Shown: positions 1-7,813, counted from the first letter of the stretch. The stretch is 64,000 nt of DNA from Lentzea waywayandensis (GCF_900115955.1 NZ_FOYL01000011.1:124001-188000), one strand, 5' to 3'. Notes: generated from the sequence alone by a model not told the origin. Made by a program: numbers and translations.

Positions 1-400
1 GGAAACCGAAGCCCGGCAACGACGGCACGATGACCTCGAAGTCGTCGGCGAGCGGCTCGACCACCTTCGACCAGTGCCAGAACGTCCACGGCCAGCCGTG
101 GGTGAGGATCAGCGGGATCGGGCGCGGGCTGCGGCTGGGCTTGCGCATGAAGTGGATCGGGACGCCGGCGACCGTCACCTCGTAGTGCTCGTGGGCGTTG
201 ATGGCGGCCTCTGCCTGGCGCCAGTCGAAGCCGTCGCGCCAGTGGTCGACCAGTTCGCGCAGGTAGCTCGCCGGGACGCCGTAGGACCAGTCCTCGTTGC
301 CCTCGTCCAGCGGTGAACGGGTCAGCGCGAGGCGGGCGCGCAGGTCGTCGAGGACCTCGTCGGACACGTGGATCGGCGTGGGCTCCAGTGGGAAGATCAC
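1..400 (-). CDS. Epoxide hydrolase family protein, N-terminal part (cut by window edge)
   Basis: The reading frame starts at a GTG (398-400) and runs off the left edge after 133 codons, so only the N-terminal third is present. It shows the epoxide hydrolase N-terminal lid domain (residues about 3-95, with the GFDWRQAEAAIN segment) and the start of the alpha/beta-hydrolase fold: the oxyanion-hole HGWP motif near residue 100 and the VPSLPGFGF strand at the edge. The nucleophile Asp would lie outside the window. Two full-length relatives occur at 17183-18268 and 48882-49967. It is read in the same direction as, and 37 bp behind, the FAD monooxygenase, so the two may be co-transcribed and MarR-controlled (inference). 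The substrate cannot be told. Confidence 0.85.
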   Translation of the reverse strand, partial: MIFPLEPTPIHVSDEVLDDLRARLALTRSPLDEGNEDWSYGVPASYLRELVDHWRDGFDWRQAEAAINAHEHYEVTVAGVPIHFMRKPSRSPRPIPLILTHGWPWTFWHWSKVVEPLADDFEVIVPSLPGFGF

Positions 401-437
401 GCTTCGACGATAGTGATCACACGCGTCCGACCGAGCC

Positions 438-1631
438 CTAGGAGTGCGCTGCCCCGATGGGCGGAAGAGCCCTGGTCGTGTCGGCGACCTGGGTGAACTT
501 CGCCGTCAGGGGAGACAGCAGCGACGAGGTCATGGCCTTGTCGGCCAGGCGGCGCAGGGCCAGCCCGAGCCGGGTGCGGGGGTAGGCGACCGGCACGATC
601 CAGCGCGGGAGGGTCTGGACGTCGTCGACGAGCGGCCGCATCCACTTCTCGTAGGCCGCGAGCCCTTCCTCGAACCGGCTTCCCGTGGTGGACAGGCACG
701 CTGCCAGGACGTATCCGCTCACGAGCGCGAGCGAGGCGCCGCCTCCGCCCATCGGGGTCACGCACCAGGCGGCGTCGCCGGCGAGGCACACCCGGCCTCG
801 GTGCCACACGGGCATGCGGATCTGGGTGAGGTGGTCGACGTAGACGTCGGCGGAGGTGTCGAACCCGTCGAGCACGCGCCGGGCCTCCCAGCCCGCGTCG
901 GCGAAGTGGCGGCGGAACTCGGCCAGGGCGTCCGCCCGATCGAGCCGGGTGACGTCCGCGGCTCGGGCGTGGGCGAGCATGGCGCGGGTTGTGCCGTGGT
1001 TGTCGGGACGCAGGTGGACCTGACGTCCTCCGGTAGTGGTGAACCAGCGCCACCGGCTGTCGTCGGAAGCCGTGCGCGGGATCGTGCCGAAGACCATGGA
1101 GATGCCGAGGTCACGGCGGTCGACCAAGTCGCCGAAGAGCCGGTCGCGGGTGGCCGAGCGGACTCCCTCGGCGAGGACCAGCAGGTCAGCGCTCAGGACA
1201 CGTCCTGAAGCCGTGGTGACGGCGACCGCGTCGGCGTCCTCGGCCACCTCGGTGATGGTGTCGCCGTAGATGATCTCGACTCCGTCCGGCAGGTGCTTCA
1301 GGATCGTGCGGGCGAAGTCGCCGCGCAGGACCTCGAACTCGGCGGTGGCGCCGTCCGGGCCGTTCGAAGGCAGTTCGGCGAGCACACGGCCGTCCGTGTC
1401 GACGAAGACCGTGCCCGTCTCGGTGGTGTTCTGCTCCTTCACGGCCTCGGCCAGCCCCATCCGGGCGAGCACCTCGCGTCCGACGCCGCGGACGTCGACG
1501 TTCTGGCCGCCGTCGCGGAACTCCTCGGCCCGTTCCAGCACGGTCACCTGCCACCCCGTGCGCCGCAGCCAGAACGCGGCCGAGAGGCCCGCGATGCTCG
1601 CACCGGAGATCACCGCGTGTCGTGCAGCCAT
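438..1631 (-). CDS. FAD-dependent monooxygenase (PHBH-like fold)
   Basis: A 397-residue flavoprotein hydroxylase predicted to insert oxygen into a small aromatic or polyketide substrate using FAD and NAD(P)H. The Rossmann FAD motif GASIAGLSAAF lies at about residues 10-20. A DG-type motif (LAEGVRSATRDRLFG) is near 160, and the FAD-ribityl motif GRVCLAGDAAWCVTP is near 285. I chose ATG 1631 because GGGGAG sits 8 nt upstream; an in-frame start 30 nt further upstream would lie inside the operator. It is divergent from a MarR regulator across a perfect palindrome, the usual layout for a substrate-induced monooxygenase. A tetracycline-destructase-like or antibiotic-modifying role is possible but not shown. 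Another member lies at 12907-14112. Confidence 0.9.
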   Translation of the reverse strand: MAARHAVISGASIAGLSAAFWLRRTGWQVTVLERAEEFRDGGQNVDVRGVGREVLARMGLAEAVKEQNTTETGTVFVDTDGRVLAELPSNGPDGATAEFEVLRGDFARTILKHLPDGVEIIYGDTITEVAEDADAVAVTTASGRVLSADLLVLAEGVRSATRDRLFGDLVDRRDLGISMVFGTIPRTASDDSRWRWFTTTGGRQVHLRPDNHGTTRAMLAHARAADVTRLDRADALAEFRRHFADAGWEARRVLDGFDTSADVYVDHLTQIRMPVWHRGRVCLAGDAAWCVTPMGGGGASLALVSGYVLAACLSTTGSRFEEGLAAYEKWMRPLVDDVQTLPRWIVPVAYPRTRLGLALRRLADKAMTSSLLSPLTAKFTQVADTTRALPPIGAAHS

Positions 1632-1647
1632 CCGAAACTCCCCTGTC

Positions 1648-1670
1648 AGTAGCTTTGCCACAAAGCTACT
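1648..1670. promoter_or_regulatory. Probable MarR operator between divergent genes
   Basis: A perfect inverted repeat, AGTAGCTTTG at 1648-1657 and CAAAGCTACT at 1661-1670 with a 3-nt spacer. It is centred in the 52-bp gap between the FAD monooxygenase start (1631) and the MarR gene start (1684). Its size and position fit a MarR dimer site repressing both genes. This is seen in the sequence; binding is inferred. Confidence 0.75.
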
Positions 1671-1683
1671 TTGGAGCTAAGGC

Positions 1684-2184
1684 GTGTGCATGACAGAGAG
1701 CGACCCGCTGACCGCGGACTGGACGCCGGAGCAGATCGCGGTGATGCACCGCCTGCGCGACTGGGTGATCGACTTCGCTGAGCTCAACCAGCACCTCGCC
1801 GCCTGGATGCGGCTGCCGGGAGCCGACGCCAACGCGCTGGGCCAGATCATCTGGGCGGCCGAGACGGACACACCGCTCTCCCCGGCGCAGCTGTCCCGGC
1901 AGATCGGCATGACGACAGGTGCGACCACCATCCTGCTGAACCGGCTCGAAGCCGCAGGTCATGTCCACCGCACGCGGGAGAGCACCGACCGCCGTCGCGT
2001 AACTCTCCGCCCCACACCGGACGCCCGGGAGCGCGCCCGCCAGTTCCTCGGCCTGGCCGGTACCGAGATCGCGAACGTCCTCCACACGACACCGCCGGCC
2101 GAACTCCGCACCGTCGCGACGTTCCTGGCGAGGATGACCGCGGCCGCGGACGAGGCGAACCTGCGTCTGGGCCGGAGCAGCTGA
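1684..2184 (+). CDS. MarR family transcriptional regulator
   Basis: A 166-residue winged-helix regulator. The wHTH runs over about residues 60-105: the LSRQIGMTTGATTILLNRLEAAG recognition region, followed by the wing with the signature TDRRRVTLRPT. Flanking N- and C-terminal helices form the dimer interface typical of MarR. The start is GTG 1684 or ATG 1690. It is divergent from the FAD monooxygenase at 438-1631 and shares the palindromic operator at 1648-1670, so it most likely represses itself and the monooxygenase until a phenolic or similar ligand binds. Those families commonly pair; the ligand is unknown. Confidence 0.9.
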   Translation: MCMTESDPLTADWTPEQIAVMHRLRDWVIDFAELNQHLAAWMRLPGADANALGQIIWAAETDTPLSPAQLSRQIGMTTGATTILLNRLEAAGHVHRTRESTDRRRVTLRPTPDARERARQFLGLAGTEIANVLHTTPPAELRTVATFLARMTAAADEANLRLGRSS

Positions 2185-2190
2185 ACGTCG

Positions 2191-2628
2191 CTACAGACGT
2201 GGCCGGGTCAGCAGTCGTGACAGCACTATCGCGCTCTCGGTGCGGTCCACGGGCGCGGTCGAACGCACACGCTGGATGGCCTTTTCCAGGTGCGGGATGT
2301 CCCTGGCGAGCATGTAGAGCATCGCGTCGGCCGCGCCGGAGACGGTGCACGCCTCGATGACCTCGGGAATGTCGTTGAGTGCCTTGGTCAGTTCGGCCGG
2401 AGTCGGGTTGCCCTTGCAGTAGATCTCCACGAACGCCTCGGTGTGCCAGGCCATCGCCTGCGGATCCACCAACGCGCTGAAGCCGCGGATCGCACCCGTG
2501 GCCACGAGGCGGTCGAGACGTCTCTTCGCCGCGGACGGCGACAGGCCCGCTTCCTTGCCGATCTCGGCGTACGTGGCGCGGGCGTCGCGGAGCACGCACC
2601 GGATGATCGCTTCGTCGATGTCGTCCAT
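2191..2628 (-). CDS. Lrp/AsnC family transcriptional regulator
   Basis: A 145-residue feast/famine regulator. The N-terminal AsnC-type HTH spans residues 2-50 (DIDEAIIRCVLRDARATYAEIGKEAG, then LSPSAAKRRLDRL), followed by the RAM/AsnC effector domain to the C-terminus (AFVEIYCKGN, EACTVSGAADAMLY). The start ATG 2628 is set by the conserved MDDIDEAI opening; the frame is open further upstream but that part is not family-like. It is divergent from an M20 peptidase with a TTCTTTGC inverted repeat between them. Lrp-type proteins sense amino acids, so control of the neighbouring N-acyl amino acid or peptide hydrolase is a reasonable inference. Confidence 0.92.
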   Translation of the reverse strand: MDDIDEAIIRCVLRDARATYAEIGKEAGLSPSAAKRRLDRLVATGAIRGFSALVDPQAMAWHTEAFVEIYCKGNPTPAELTKALNDIPEVIEACTVSGAADAMLYMLARDIPHLEKAIQRVRSTAPVDRTESAIVLSRLLTRPRL

Positions 2629-2630
2629 GC

Positions 2631-2677
2631 GCAAAGAATTGCCACAGGGCCCTGTTCTTTGCAAAGGATGTATCGGT
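2631..2677. promoter_or_regulatory. Inverted-repeat regulatory region with TTTGCAAA core
   Basis: GCAAAGAA (2631-2638) and TTCTTTGC (2655-2662) form an inverted repeat with a 16-nt spacer. The right arm runs into TCTTTGCAAA, followed 5 nt later by TATCGGT (2671-2677). The same TCTTTGCAAA...TATCGGT combination recurs at 6541-6559 in front of a different regulator, so it may be a shared operator rather than the Lrp site itself. Confidence 0.5.
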
Positions 2678-2707
2678 GAACGCCGCTTCTGGCGATTGTT
2701 TGCGCAG

Positions 2708-4012
2708 GTGAGCGACCCTAACCTCCGGCTTGTGACCATCAACGATGTCGAGGCGGCCGCACTGGCGGCGGTGGACGAGGCGGCGATCGGCAGCCTCCTG
2801 CTGGACCTTCTCGCGGTGCCGAGCGTGACGGGCAGTGCCGCCGAGTCCGAGTTGCAGCACGTGCTGGCCGGGCACCTGGAACGGCTGGACCTGGACGTCG
2901 ACCTGTGGTCGATGAACCTGGCGGAGCTCCGCGCCCACGAGGACTTCCCCGGCGGCGAAGCACCGCGCACGGAGGCGTGGGGCCTGGTCGGCGGCACCAG
3001 GAAGAACGACGGTCCGACGCTGATCCTGCAGGGGCACGTCGACGTCGTCCCGCCCGGCGACCTGGCCCAGTGGGAGGGAGATCCGTTCCGCCCGCGGGTG
3101 GTGGGCGACGTCGTGCACGGTCGCGGCGCGTGCGACATGAAAGCGGGCGTGGTGGCGATCCTCGCCGCGATGTCCGCGATCCGGGCGACTCGGCTGCGCG
3201 GTCAGGTCGCCGTGCACTTCGTGGTCAGCGAGGAAGACGGCGGTCTCGGTGCGTTCGGAACGCTCCAGCGCGGTCACACTGGCGACGCGTGCGTCATCAC
3301 CGAACCGACCGGCGGCGCGCTGATGGTCGCCAACGGCGGCGCGCTCACGTTCCGCATCGAGGTACCCGGCCAGGCCACGCACGGCAGCACCCGGTACGCC
3401 GGGGTCAGCGCGATCGACGCCTACTTGCCGATCCACGCCGCGCTCGCCCGGCTGGAGGCCCGCCGCAACGTGGACGCCGACCCGCTCATGTCGGCGTATC
3501 CGATCCCGTACCCGCTGTCGGTCGGCACGGTGCAGGCAGGCGACTGGGCGAGCAGCGTGCCGGACCTGCTGGTGGCCGAGGGACGGCTGGGCGTGGCGCT
3601 GGGGGAGGACCCCGCCCAGGCCCGCGCCGAACTCGAGACGTGCGTGGCCGAGGCGTGTGCTGACGACCCGTGGTTGCGGGCGCATCCCGCCGTGGTGACG
3701 TGGCCCGGTGGACAGTTCGCCAGCGGCCGGTTGCCGGTGGGGCATCCACTCGCCGGCCTGGTCGGTGCCGCGCACGCCGACGTCACCGGGAGTTCACGCC
3801 CTGCTGAGAAGGGGGCTCCGTACGGCAGCGATCTGCGGTTGTACGCGGGGGCGGGGGTGCCCACTTTGCAGTATGGCCCTGGCGACGTCCGGCTGGCCCA
3901 TGGTCCCCAGGAGCAGGTTCTCGTGAGTGAGGTCGTCACCGTCGCCCGAGCCCTGGTTCTCGCCACCCTCCGGACTGTCGGTGAGCAGGTCCGCGCGTCT
4001 CCACCGCTGTAG
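2708..4012 (+). CDS. M20 family metallopeptidase (ArgE/DapE/YgeY-type deacylase)
   Basis: A di-zinc amidohydrolase that releases acyl groups from N-acyl amino acids or cleaves small peptides in the cytoplasm. Zinc-site motifs are in the expected order: LILQGHVDVVPPG (His and Asp ligands, near residue 107), GACDMKAG (bridging Asp, near 142), the catalytic pair in VVSEEDGG (near 177), and the C-terminal ligand His in DVRLAHGPQEQ. The dimerisation domain lies between. The start is uncertain: GTG 2708 (used here) and GTG 2732 are both in frame with weak ribosome sites. The last 77 bp overlap the convergent membrane-protein gene. It is divergent from the Lrp regulator, which probably controls it. 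Confidence 0.88.
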   Translation: MSDPNLRLVTINDVEAAALAAVDEAAIGSLLLDLLAVPSVTGSAAESELQHVLAGHLERLDLDVDLWSMNLAELRAHEDFPGGEAPRTEAWGLVGGTRKNDGPTLILQGHVDVVPPGDLAQWEGDPFRPRVVGDVVHGRGACDMKAGVVAILAAMSAIRATRLRGQVAVHFVVSEEDGGLGAFGTLQRGHTGDACVITEPTGGALMVANGGALTFRIEVPGQATHGSTRYAGVSAIDAYLPIHAALARLEARRNVDADPLMSAYPIPYPLSVGTVQAGDWASSVPDLLVAEGRLGVALGEDPAQARAELETCVAEACADDPWLRAHPAVVTWPGGQFASGRLPVGHPLAGLVGAAHADVTGSSRPAEKGAPYGSDLRLYAGAGVPTLQYGPGDVRLAHGPQEQVLVSEVVTVARALVLATLRTVGEQVRASPPL

Positions 4013-4619
4013 CGGCGCGGACGTGGTCCTCCGCCGAGGCGGCACCCAGTGCCAGGAACAGTCCCGCGAAGGAGAAGACGGAAAGCCCCAGAACCAGCCT
4101 GGGGTCGTCCACTCCCAGAAACCGGCTGAGGAGGACGGTGCCGGGGAGCAGGGACAGGTATCCGAGCACCGCGGTTCCCAGTAGCCACGGCCAGGCTCGC
4201 CCCGCTGCCTGGGCGACACGTCCCGGTCCGCGGCGAGGAAGAACCCCGATTCTCGTCGCACCGACGCCGATGACGATCCCGATCAGCGGCGGGCCGAATC
4301 CTCCGCCTACCAGGAGCAGGAGCACCGAGAGCAGGATCAGCACCAGACCGCCGTGCCGCCGCCCGGCGAACGCGACTGACCAGACCAGGACCGCGACCGC
4401 GACGACGACGGCGAAGATCCCCGTGGCCAGCAGGTTCGGGATGACCGTCAGGGCGGGCTCGCCGCCGAGGATCTCCAGTGCCGCCGAATCTGGCCATGAC
4501 TCGATGACCAGTCCTCCTGGCCTGACCGAGCCTTGAAGGATCTCCCCGACCCCGTGTTCGATGCCCGCCAGGCCTACGAGCACACCGAATGTCGAGATCA
4601 CGATCCGCAGTGCGCTCAT
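3936..4619 (-). CDS. Multi-span membrane protein, function unknown
   Basis: A 227-residue hydrophobic protein with about six predicted membrane spans: near residues 5-25, 55-78, 83-103, 105-120, 140-160 and 170-195. The C-terminus is short, charged and cytoplasmic. The start ATG 4619 is favoured by GGGAGGGG about 9 nt upstream. I recognise no catalytic or transport motif. Glycine-rich spans such as LLLVGGGFGPPLIGIVIG suggest a small integral membrane protein rather than a known transporter. The 3' end overlaps the last 77 bp of the convergent M20 peptidase, and the promoter region is shared with the coiled-coil gene at 4836. Confidence 0.7.
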   Translation of the reverse strand: MSALRIVISTFGVLVGLAGIEHGVGEILQGSVRPGGLVIESWPDSAALEILGGEPALTVIPNLLATGIFAVVVAVAVLVWSVAFAGRRHGGLVLILLSVLLLLVGGGFGPPLIGIVIGVGATRIGVLPRRGPGRVAQAAGRAWPWLLGTAVLGYLSLLPGTVLLSRFLGVDDPRLVLGLSVFSFAGLFLALGAASAEDHVRAATAVETRGPAHRQSGGWREPGLGRR

Positions 4620-4727
4620 CAGAGGACCCCTCCCACTTTTTCGGCTGCTCCACCTCGACTGTGCAGAGCGGCGTCGGCGCGGCCCCAGAGGCGGAGGTCC
4701 TCGCCCCGGCAAGCTCTTCGCCTCAGA

Positions 4728-4764
4728 TCTGGCCGCCGATAATGTTCACTTATCGGCGGCCAGA
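4728..4764. promoter_or_regulatory. Perfect 15-bp inverted repeat, candidate operator
   Basis: TCTGGCCGCCGATAA (4728-4742) and TTATCGGCGGCCAGA (4750-4764) are perfect reverse complements around a 7-nt spacer. It lies between divergent genes (starts 4619 and 4836), so it cannot be a simple convergent terminator. An autoregulatory operator for the coiled-coil protein is the simplest reading. Confidence 0.65.
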
Positions 4765-4835
4765 CTTTCCCGCCTGATTGTGTAGCGTTGCGTTGGTTAA
4801 CGTTATTGCACACGTAATTCTGCTACGATATCGCC

Positions 4836-5999
4836 GTGGAGACGAGCTGTAACTTCCCCGGCTGTGAACGCCCCGTTTTTCGAGGTGGAGGGCCTGGCAG
4901 GCCCTCGGAGTACTGCGACCTGCCCGAGCACACGCGCTGGAGGGCGTGGCGGGAACGGCAGCGGCTGGCGGAAACCCCCGAGCAAAACCTGGAGGTCGTC
5001 ACCGTGACGAATCTCCCCAGGGTCTCCGGTACCGCCAAGATCAGAGCTGAAGAGCTTCTCGACCGGTTCCGGGTGCTGTCGGAGCAGATGACGCAGACCC
5101 TCGGACGGGCCGTCGGCGAGCTGAACGCCATGGCGGACCCCAGCGTCGCCGAGAGTCAGATCCAGGCCGCCGAGGCCGAGGCCGCGCGGCGGGTCGCGGA
5201 GGCGCAGTCCGAACTGGCCTCCGCCGAACGTCGCCGGCACGACGCCGAGCAGGCACGCAAGGCGGCCGAGGAGACCACCGAGCAGGCGGTGCGGGCGGCG
5301 GAGGAAGCCGACGACGCCGTGGACACGGCGGTGACGGAACGGGATGAGGCTCGTGAGGCCGCGCGGGCTGCCGGTGAGCGGGCCGAGGCCGAGGTCGCCG
5401 AGGTCCGGGTGCAGGCGGCGGCGCTGATCGAGGAGATCCGGGGCGAGGCGGAGCAGGTCAAGGCCGATGCGGTGAAGCACGCCGAGCAGGCTCGGCGGCA
5501 GGCGGCCAAGGAGATCGAACAGGCGCGCGCCGAAGCTCAGGCTGACATCGCGCGAGCCCGTGCCGAAGCGAAGGCCGAGATCGAGCAGGCTCGCGCGGAG
5601 GCACAGGCGGTGGCCGAGCGCGCCAAGGCCGAGGTGAGGGAAGCCGAGCAGGTGCGCAGCGACGCGGCGGCGCAGGTGGAGAAGGCGCGTGTCGAGGCCG
5701 CGGAGACGGTGAGCCGGGCTGCCAAGGCTCGTGACCAGGCGGTGGTGCGGGCGGAGCGGGCCGAGCAGGCCGCAGCGGACGCCCGCACGGAGCTGGAACG
5801 GTCACGCGCGGAGTTCGAGACGCGGTTCGCGCAGGTCAGGCAGGAGAGCGCGGAGCAGGTGGCGGCGGTGCGGCAGACGCTCGCCGTGGTGGAGGACGCG
5901 CGCGCTCAGACGTTGACGCGTGCCGAACGCGCGGAGCGTCAGCTGGACGAGGCGGCGGAGGAGCTTCGGGCGGCGCGGCGGGCGAATACCTCGTCGTGA
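4836..5999 (+). CDS. Zinc-finger-like N-terminus plus long alanine/glutamate coiled coil (KfrA-like architecture)
   Basis: 387 residues. The first 40 carry a small Cys/His cluster: C5 and C10 in CNFPGC, then C-x4-H in YCDLPEHTRWR. A short linker follows, then about 280 residues (110-385) of almost uninterrupted Ala/Glu/Arg/Gln heptads, a very long coiled coil. The layout, a small N-terminal domain plus long coiled coil behind a palindrome, resembles KfrA-type autorepressors and cytoskeletal DNA-binding proteins, although KfrA normally has an HTH rather than a zinc cluster. The GTG start lies 6 nt after a TACGAT -10 box (4824-4829), so the mRNA is probably leaderless. The 3' end overlaps the deformylase gene by 61 bp. 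Function is not established. Confidence 0.75.
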   Translation: METSCNFPGCERPVFRGGGPGRPSEYCDLPEHTRWRAWRERQRLAETPEQNLEVVTVTNLPRVSGTAKIRAEELLDRFRVLSEQMTQTLGRAVGELNAMADPSVAESQIQAAEAEAARRVAEAQSELASAERRRHDAEQARKAAEETTEQAVRAAEEADDAVDTAVTERDEAREAARAAGERAEAEVAEVRVQAAALIEEIRGEAEQVKADAVKHAEQARRQAAKEIEQARAEAQADIARARAEAKAEIEQARAEAQAVAERAKAEVREAEQVRSDAAAQVEKARVEAAETVSRAAKARDQAVVRAERAEQAAADARTELERSRAEFETRFAQVRQESAEQVAAVRQTLAVVEDARAQTLTRAERAERQLDEAAEELRAARRANTSS

Positions 6000-6523
6000 G
6001 AGGCGGCCATCTCGCGGAGTGCGGACTTGCGTTCGCGCTGGGTGAGGCGGTCCAGGTAGAGCCTGCCGTGCAGGTGGTCGGTCTCGTGTTGCAGGCAGCG
6101 GGCGAAGTAGCCCCTGCCTTCGACGACGATCGGGTTGCCGTGCTGGTCCTGGCCGCGCACGACGGCACGGTCGGGGCGGGCGACCACGCGGTACGGGCCC
6201 GGCACGGACAGGCAGCCTTCGGGTTCTTCGAGCAACGTGCGCTGGTCGGCGGGGAGGTCGTCCAGCACGGGGTTGAGGATGTGGCCGGTGTGGCGGGTGC
6301 CCCACTCGTCGCGCATGTCCCACACGAACAGCTGCAGGTCGACGCCGACCTGGTTCGCGGCGATGGCGGCGCCCTCGGCGACGTGGTTGGTGGCGAACAT
6401 GTCCTCGATCAGCCTGGTGAGCTCCGGCGTGCCGAACTCGGTGGCCTCGCGGCAGCGGCGGGTCAGGATCTCTTCGCCGACGACGGTGATGCGGCGCGGT
6501 GCGCCTCGGTGGATCTCGGACAT
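5939..6523 (-). CDS. def: Peptide deformylase
   Basis: A 194-residue metalloenzyme that removes the formyl group from the N-terminal methionine of new proteins. All three family motifs are present: motif 1 as EGAAIAANQVG (near residue 50; canonical GxGxAAxQxG), motif 2 EGCLS (near 100, Cys metal ligand) and motif 3 QHETDH (near 146, two His ligands and catalytic Glu). The start ATG 6523 lies 7 nt after a TACTTT -10 element, consistent with a leaderless transcript. A TTTGCAAA palindrome abuts the start codon. The 3' end overlaps the coiled-coil gene by 61 bp. It is divergent from a small winged-helix regulator and is probably an accessory paralog rather than the fmt-linked copy (inference). 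Confidence 0.95.
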   Translation of the reverse strand: MSEIHRGAPRRITVVGEEILTRRCREATEFGTPELTRLIEDMFATNHVAEGAAIAANQVGVDLQLFVWDMRDEWGTRHTGHILNPVLDDLPADQRTLLEEPEGCLSVPGPYRVVARPDRAVVRGQDQHGNPIVVEGRGYFARCLQHETDHLHGRLYLDRLTQRERKSALREMAASHDEVFARRAARSSSAASSS

Positions 6524-6524
6524 G

Positions 6525-6559
6525 CTTTGCAAAGTAGCAGTCTTTGCAAATTTATCGGT
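6525..6559. promoter_or_regulatory. Twin TTTGCAAA palindromes between def and a winged-helix regulator
   Basis: CTTTGCAAAG (6525-6534) and TCTTTGCAAA (6541-6550) are palindromic decamers 16 bp apart, placed so that they cover the -10 to start region of the deformylase gene. TATCGGT follows at 6553-6559. The same TCTTTGCAAA plus TATCGGT arrangement occurs at 2656-2677. They are likely operator sites of the regulator encoded at 6572. Confidence 0.65.
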
Positions 6560-6571
6560 AGGGTGCTGCTC

Positions 6572-6976
6572 ATGTCTCGACGGCCGCTTCCGGACCATCC
6601 CGTGCGCATCGCGTTGCTGGACCTGCTGGCCGAGCACGGCACGCTGACCTCCACCCAGGCCGCCGCGCGGCTCGGGCAGAGCTCGGGGTTGTGCTCGTTT
6701 CACCTGCGCCGGCTCGCCGAGCTGGGGTTGATCGAGGAGGCGCCGCACCAGGGCGGCAAGGCGCGGCCGTGGCAGCTGCGGTGGGAGACCGAGGACGAGC
6801 CTGCGCCGGAGGAGTCGTTCAGCGCGCTCATCCACGTGACGCCGCAGGAGATGGCGGAGATCGGCGCGTCGATCCGGCGGCTGTTGTTCCGCTACCGCGA
6901 CCGGGGCACGCGCCCGGCGGACGCGGTGGCCGTCACCGCGGAGGTCCGGCTGCTCAACGGTGACCCAGTAGGCTGA
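6572..6976 (+). CDS. ArsR-like winged-helix transcriptional regulator
   Basis: A 134-residue protein with an N-terminal winged helix (residues 8-65: HPVRIALLDLLAEHGTLTST, QAAARLGQSSGLCSFHLRRL, then AELGLIEEA). This resembles the HTH_20/ArsR class, which reads out co-repressor or stress signals. No metal-binding CxC motif is visible. The acidic linker and C-terminal helix may dimerise. The start ATG 6572 lies 7 nt after TAGGGT, a possible -10, so the mRNA is probably leaderless; there is no ribosome site. It is divergent from peptide deformylase across twin TTTGCAAA palindromes, which it probably binds. It is followed after 7 nt by the Cys-rich pentapeptide gene, so the two form a likely operon. 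Confidence 0.8.
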   Translation: MSRRPLPDHPVRIALLDLLAEHGTLTSTQAAARLGQSSGLCSFHLRRLAELGLIEEAPHQGGKARPWQLRWETEDEPAPEESFSALIHVTPQEMAEIGASIRRLLFRYRDRGTRPADAVAVTAEVRLLNGDPVG

Positions 6977-6983
6977 CCCGGCG

Positions 6984-7772
6984 ATGGAAGAACTGAAAGG
7001 CGACTGCGCCAACTGCTTCGGGTTGTGCTGCGTCGCGCTGCCGTTCGCGAAGTCGGCGGACTTCGCGGCCACCAAGGACGCGGGCACGCCGTGCCGCAAC
7101 CTGCTGGCCGATCACCGGTGCGGCATCCACGACCAGTTGCGGCCCAAGGGCTATTCCGGCTGCACGGTCTACGACTGCTTCGGCGCGGGTCAGCGGGTGT
7201 CGCAGACGGTGTTCGCCGGCGTCGACTGGCGCATCGCGGAACGGCAGAAGATGTTCGCGGTGTTCCCCGTGGTCAGGCAGCTGCACGAACTGCTCTGGTA
7301 CCTCGCCGAGGCCGGCCGCCTCGACCCGCACGACGACCTGGCCGCCGCGTTCGCCGAGGTCGAACGGCACACCGTTGCCGCACCGGACGACGTCCTGGCG
7401 CTCGACGTGGCCGAGATCCGGGCGAAGGTGAACGTCCTGCTGCTGCGCACCAGCGAACGGCTGCGCTCCAGCGCGAAGTCGTACCGGGGCGCGGACCTGA
7501 TCGGCGCGCGGCTGCGCAACAAGAACCTGAGCAGCGCGGACTTCCGCGGCGCGTACTTGATCGGCGCGGATCTGACGAACTCCGACCTGTCGCGGGCGGA
7601 CATGATCGGCGCCGACCTGCGGGGCGCGGAGCTTTCGGGTGCGGACCTGAGCACGTGCCTGTTCCTGACCCAGCCGCAGGTCAACGCCGCGCGCGGCAAC
7701 GCTCGAACAAAGCTGCCGGACGCGCTGACGAGGCCCGCGCACTGGACGGCGGAGCCCGCCCGGCGCCGCTGA
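6984..7772 (+). CDS. Cysteine-cluster and pentapeptide-repeat protein
   Basis: 262 residues in two parts. The N-terminal 75 residues carry eight Cys: C-x2-C-x3-CC at 8-15 (CANCFGLCC), then PCRN, RCGIHD, GCTV and DCFG. This resembles the YkgJ-type Fe/Zn-cluster domain. After a helical middle, residues 165-225 form about a dozen pentapeptide repeats (A[D/N]LxG type: GADLIGARL, SADFRGAYL, GADLTNSDL, RADMIGADL), predicting a right-handed quadrilateral beta-helix. Pentapeptide proteins can mimic DNA and protect gyrase, but that role is not shown here. It is 7 nt behind the winged-helix regulator. Confidence 0.85.
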   Translation: MEELKGDCANCFGLCCVALPFAKSADFAATKDAGTPCRNLLADHRCGIHDQLRPKGYSGCTVYDCFGAGQRVSQTVFAGVDWRIAERQKMFAVFPVVRQLHELLWYLAEAGRLDPHDDLAAAFAEVERHTVAAPDDVLALDVAEIRAKVNVLLLRTSERLRSSAKSYRGADLIGARLRNKNLSSADFRGAYLIGADLTNSDLSRADMIGADLRGAELSGADLSTCLFLTQPQVNAARGNARTKLPDALTRPAHWTAEPARRR

Positions 7773-7813
7773 CTGTCAGGGCGGTGTCAGCGCCCGCTGT
7801 GAGGGTGCCGGTC

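Noticed and set aside
4728..4764. Rho-independent terminator
   Set aside because: The perfect inverted repeat lies between two divergent start codons, not after a gene, and has no U-tract, so an operator is more likely.
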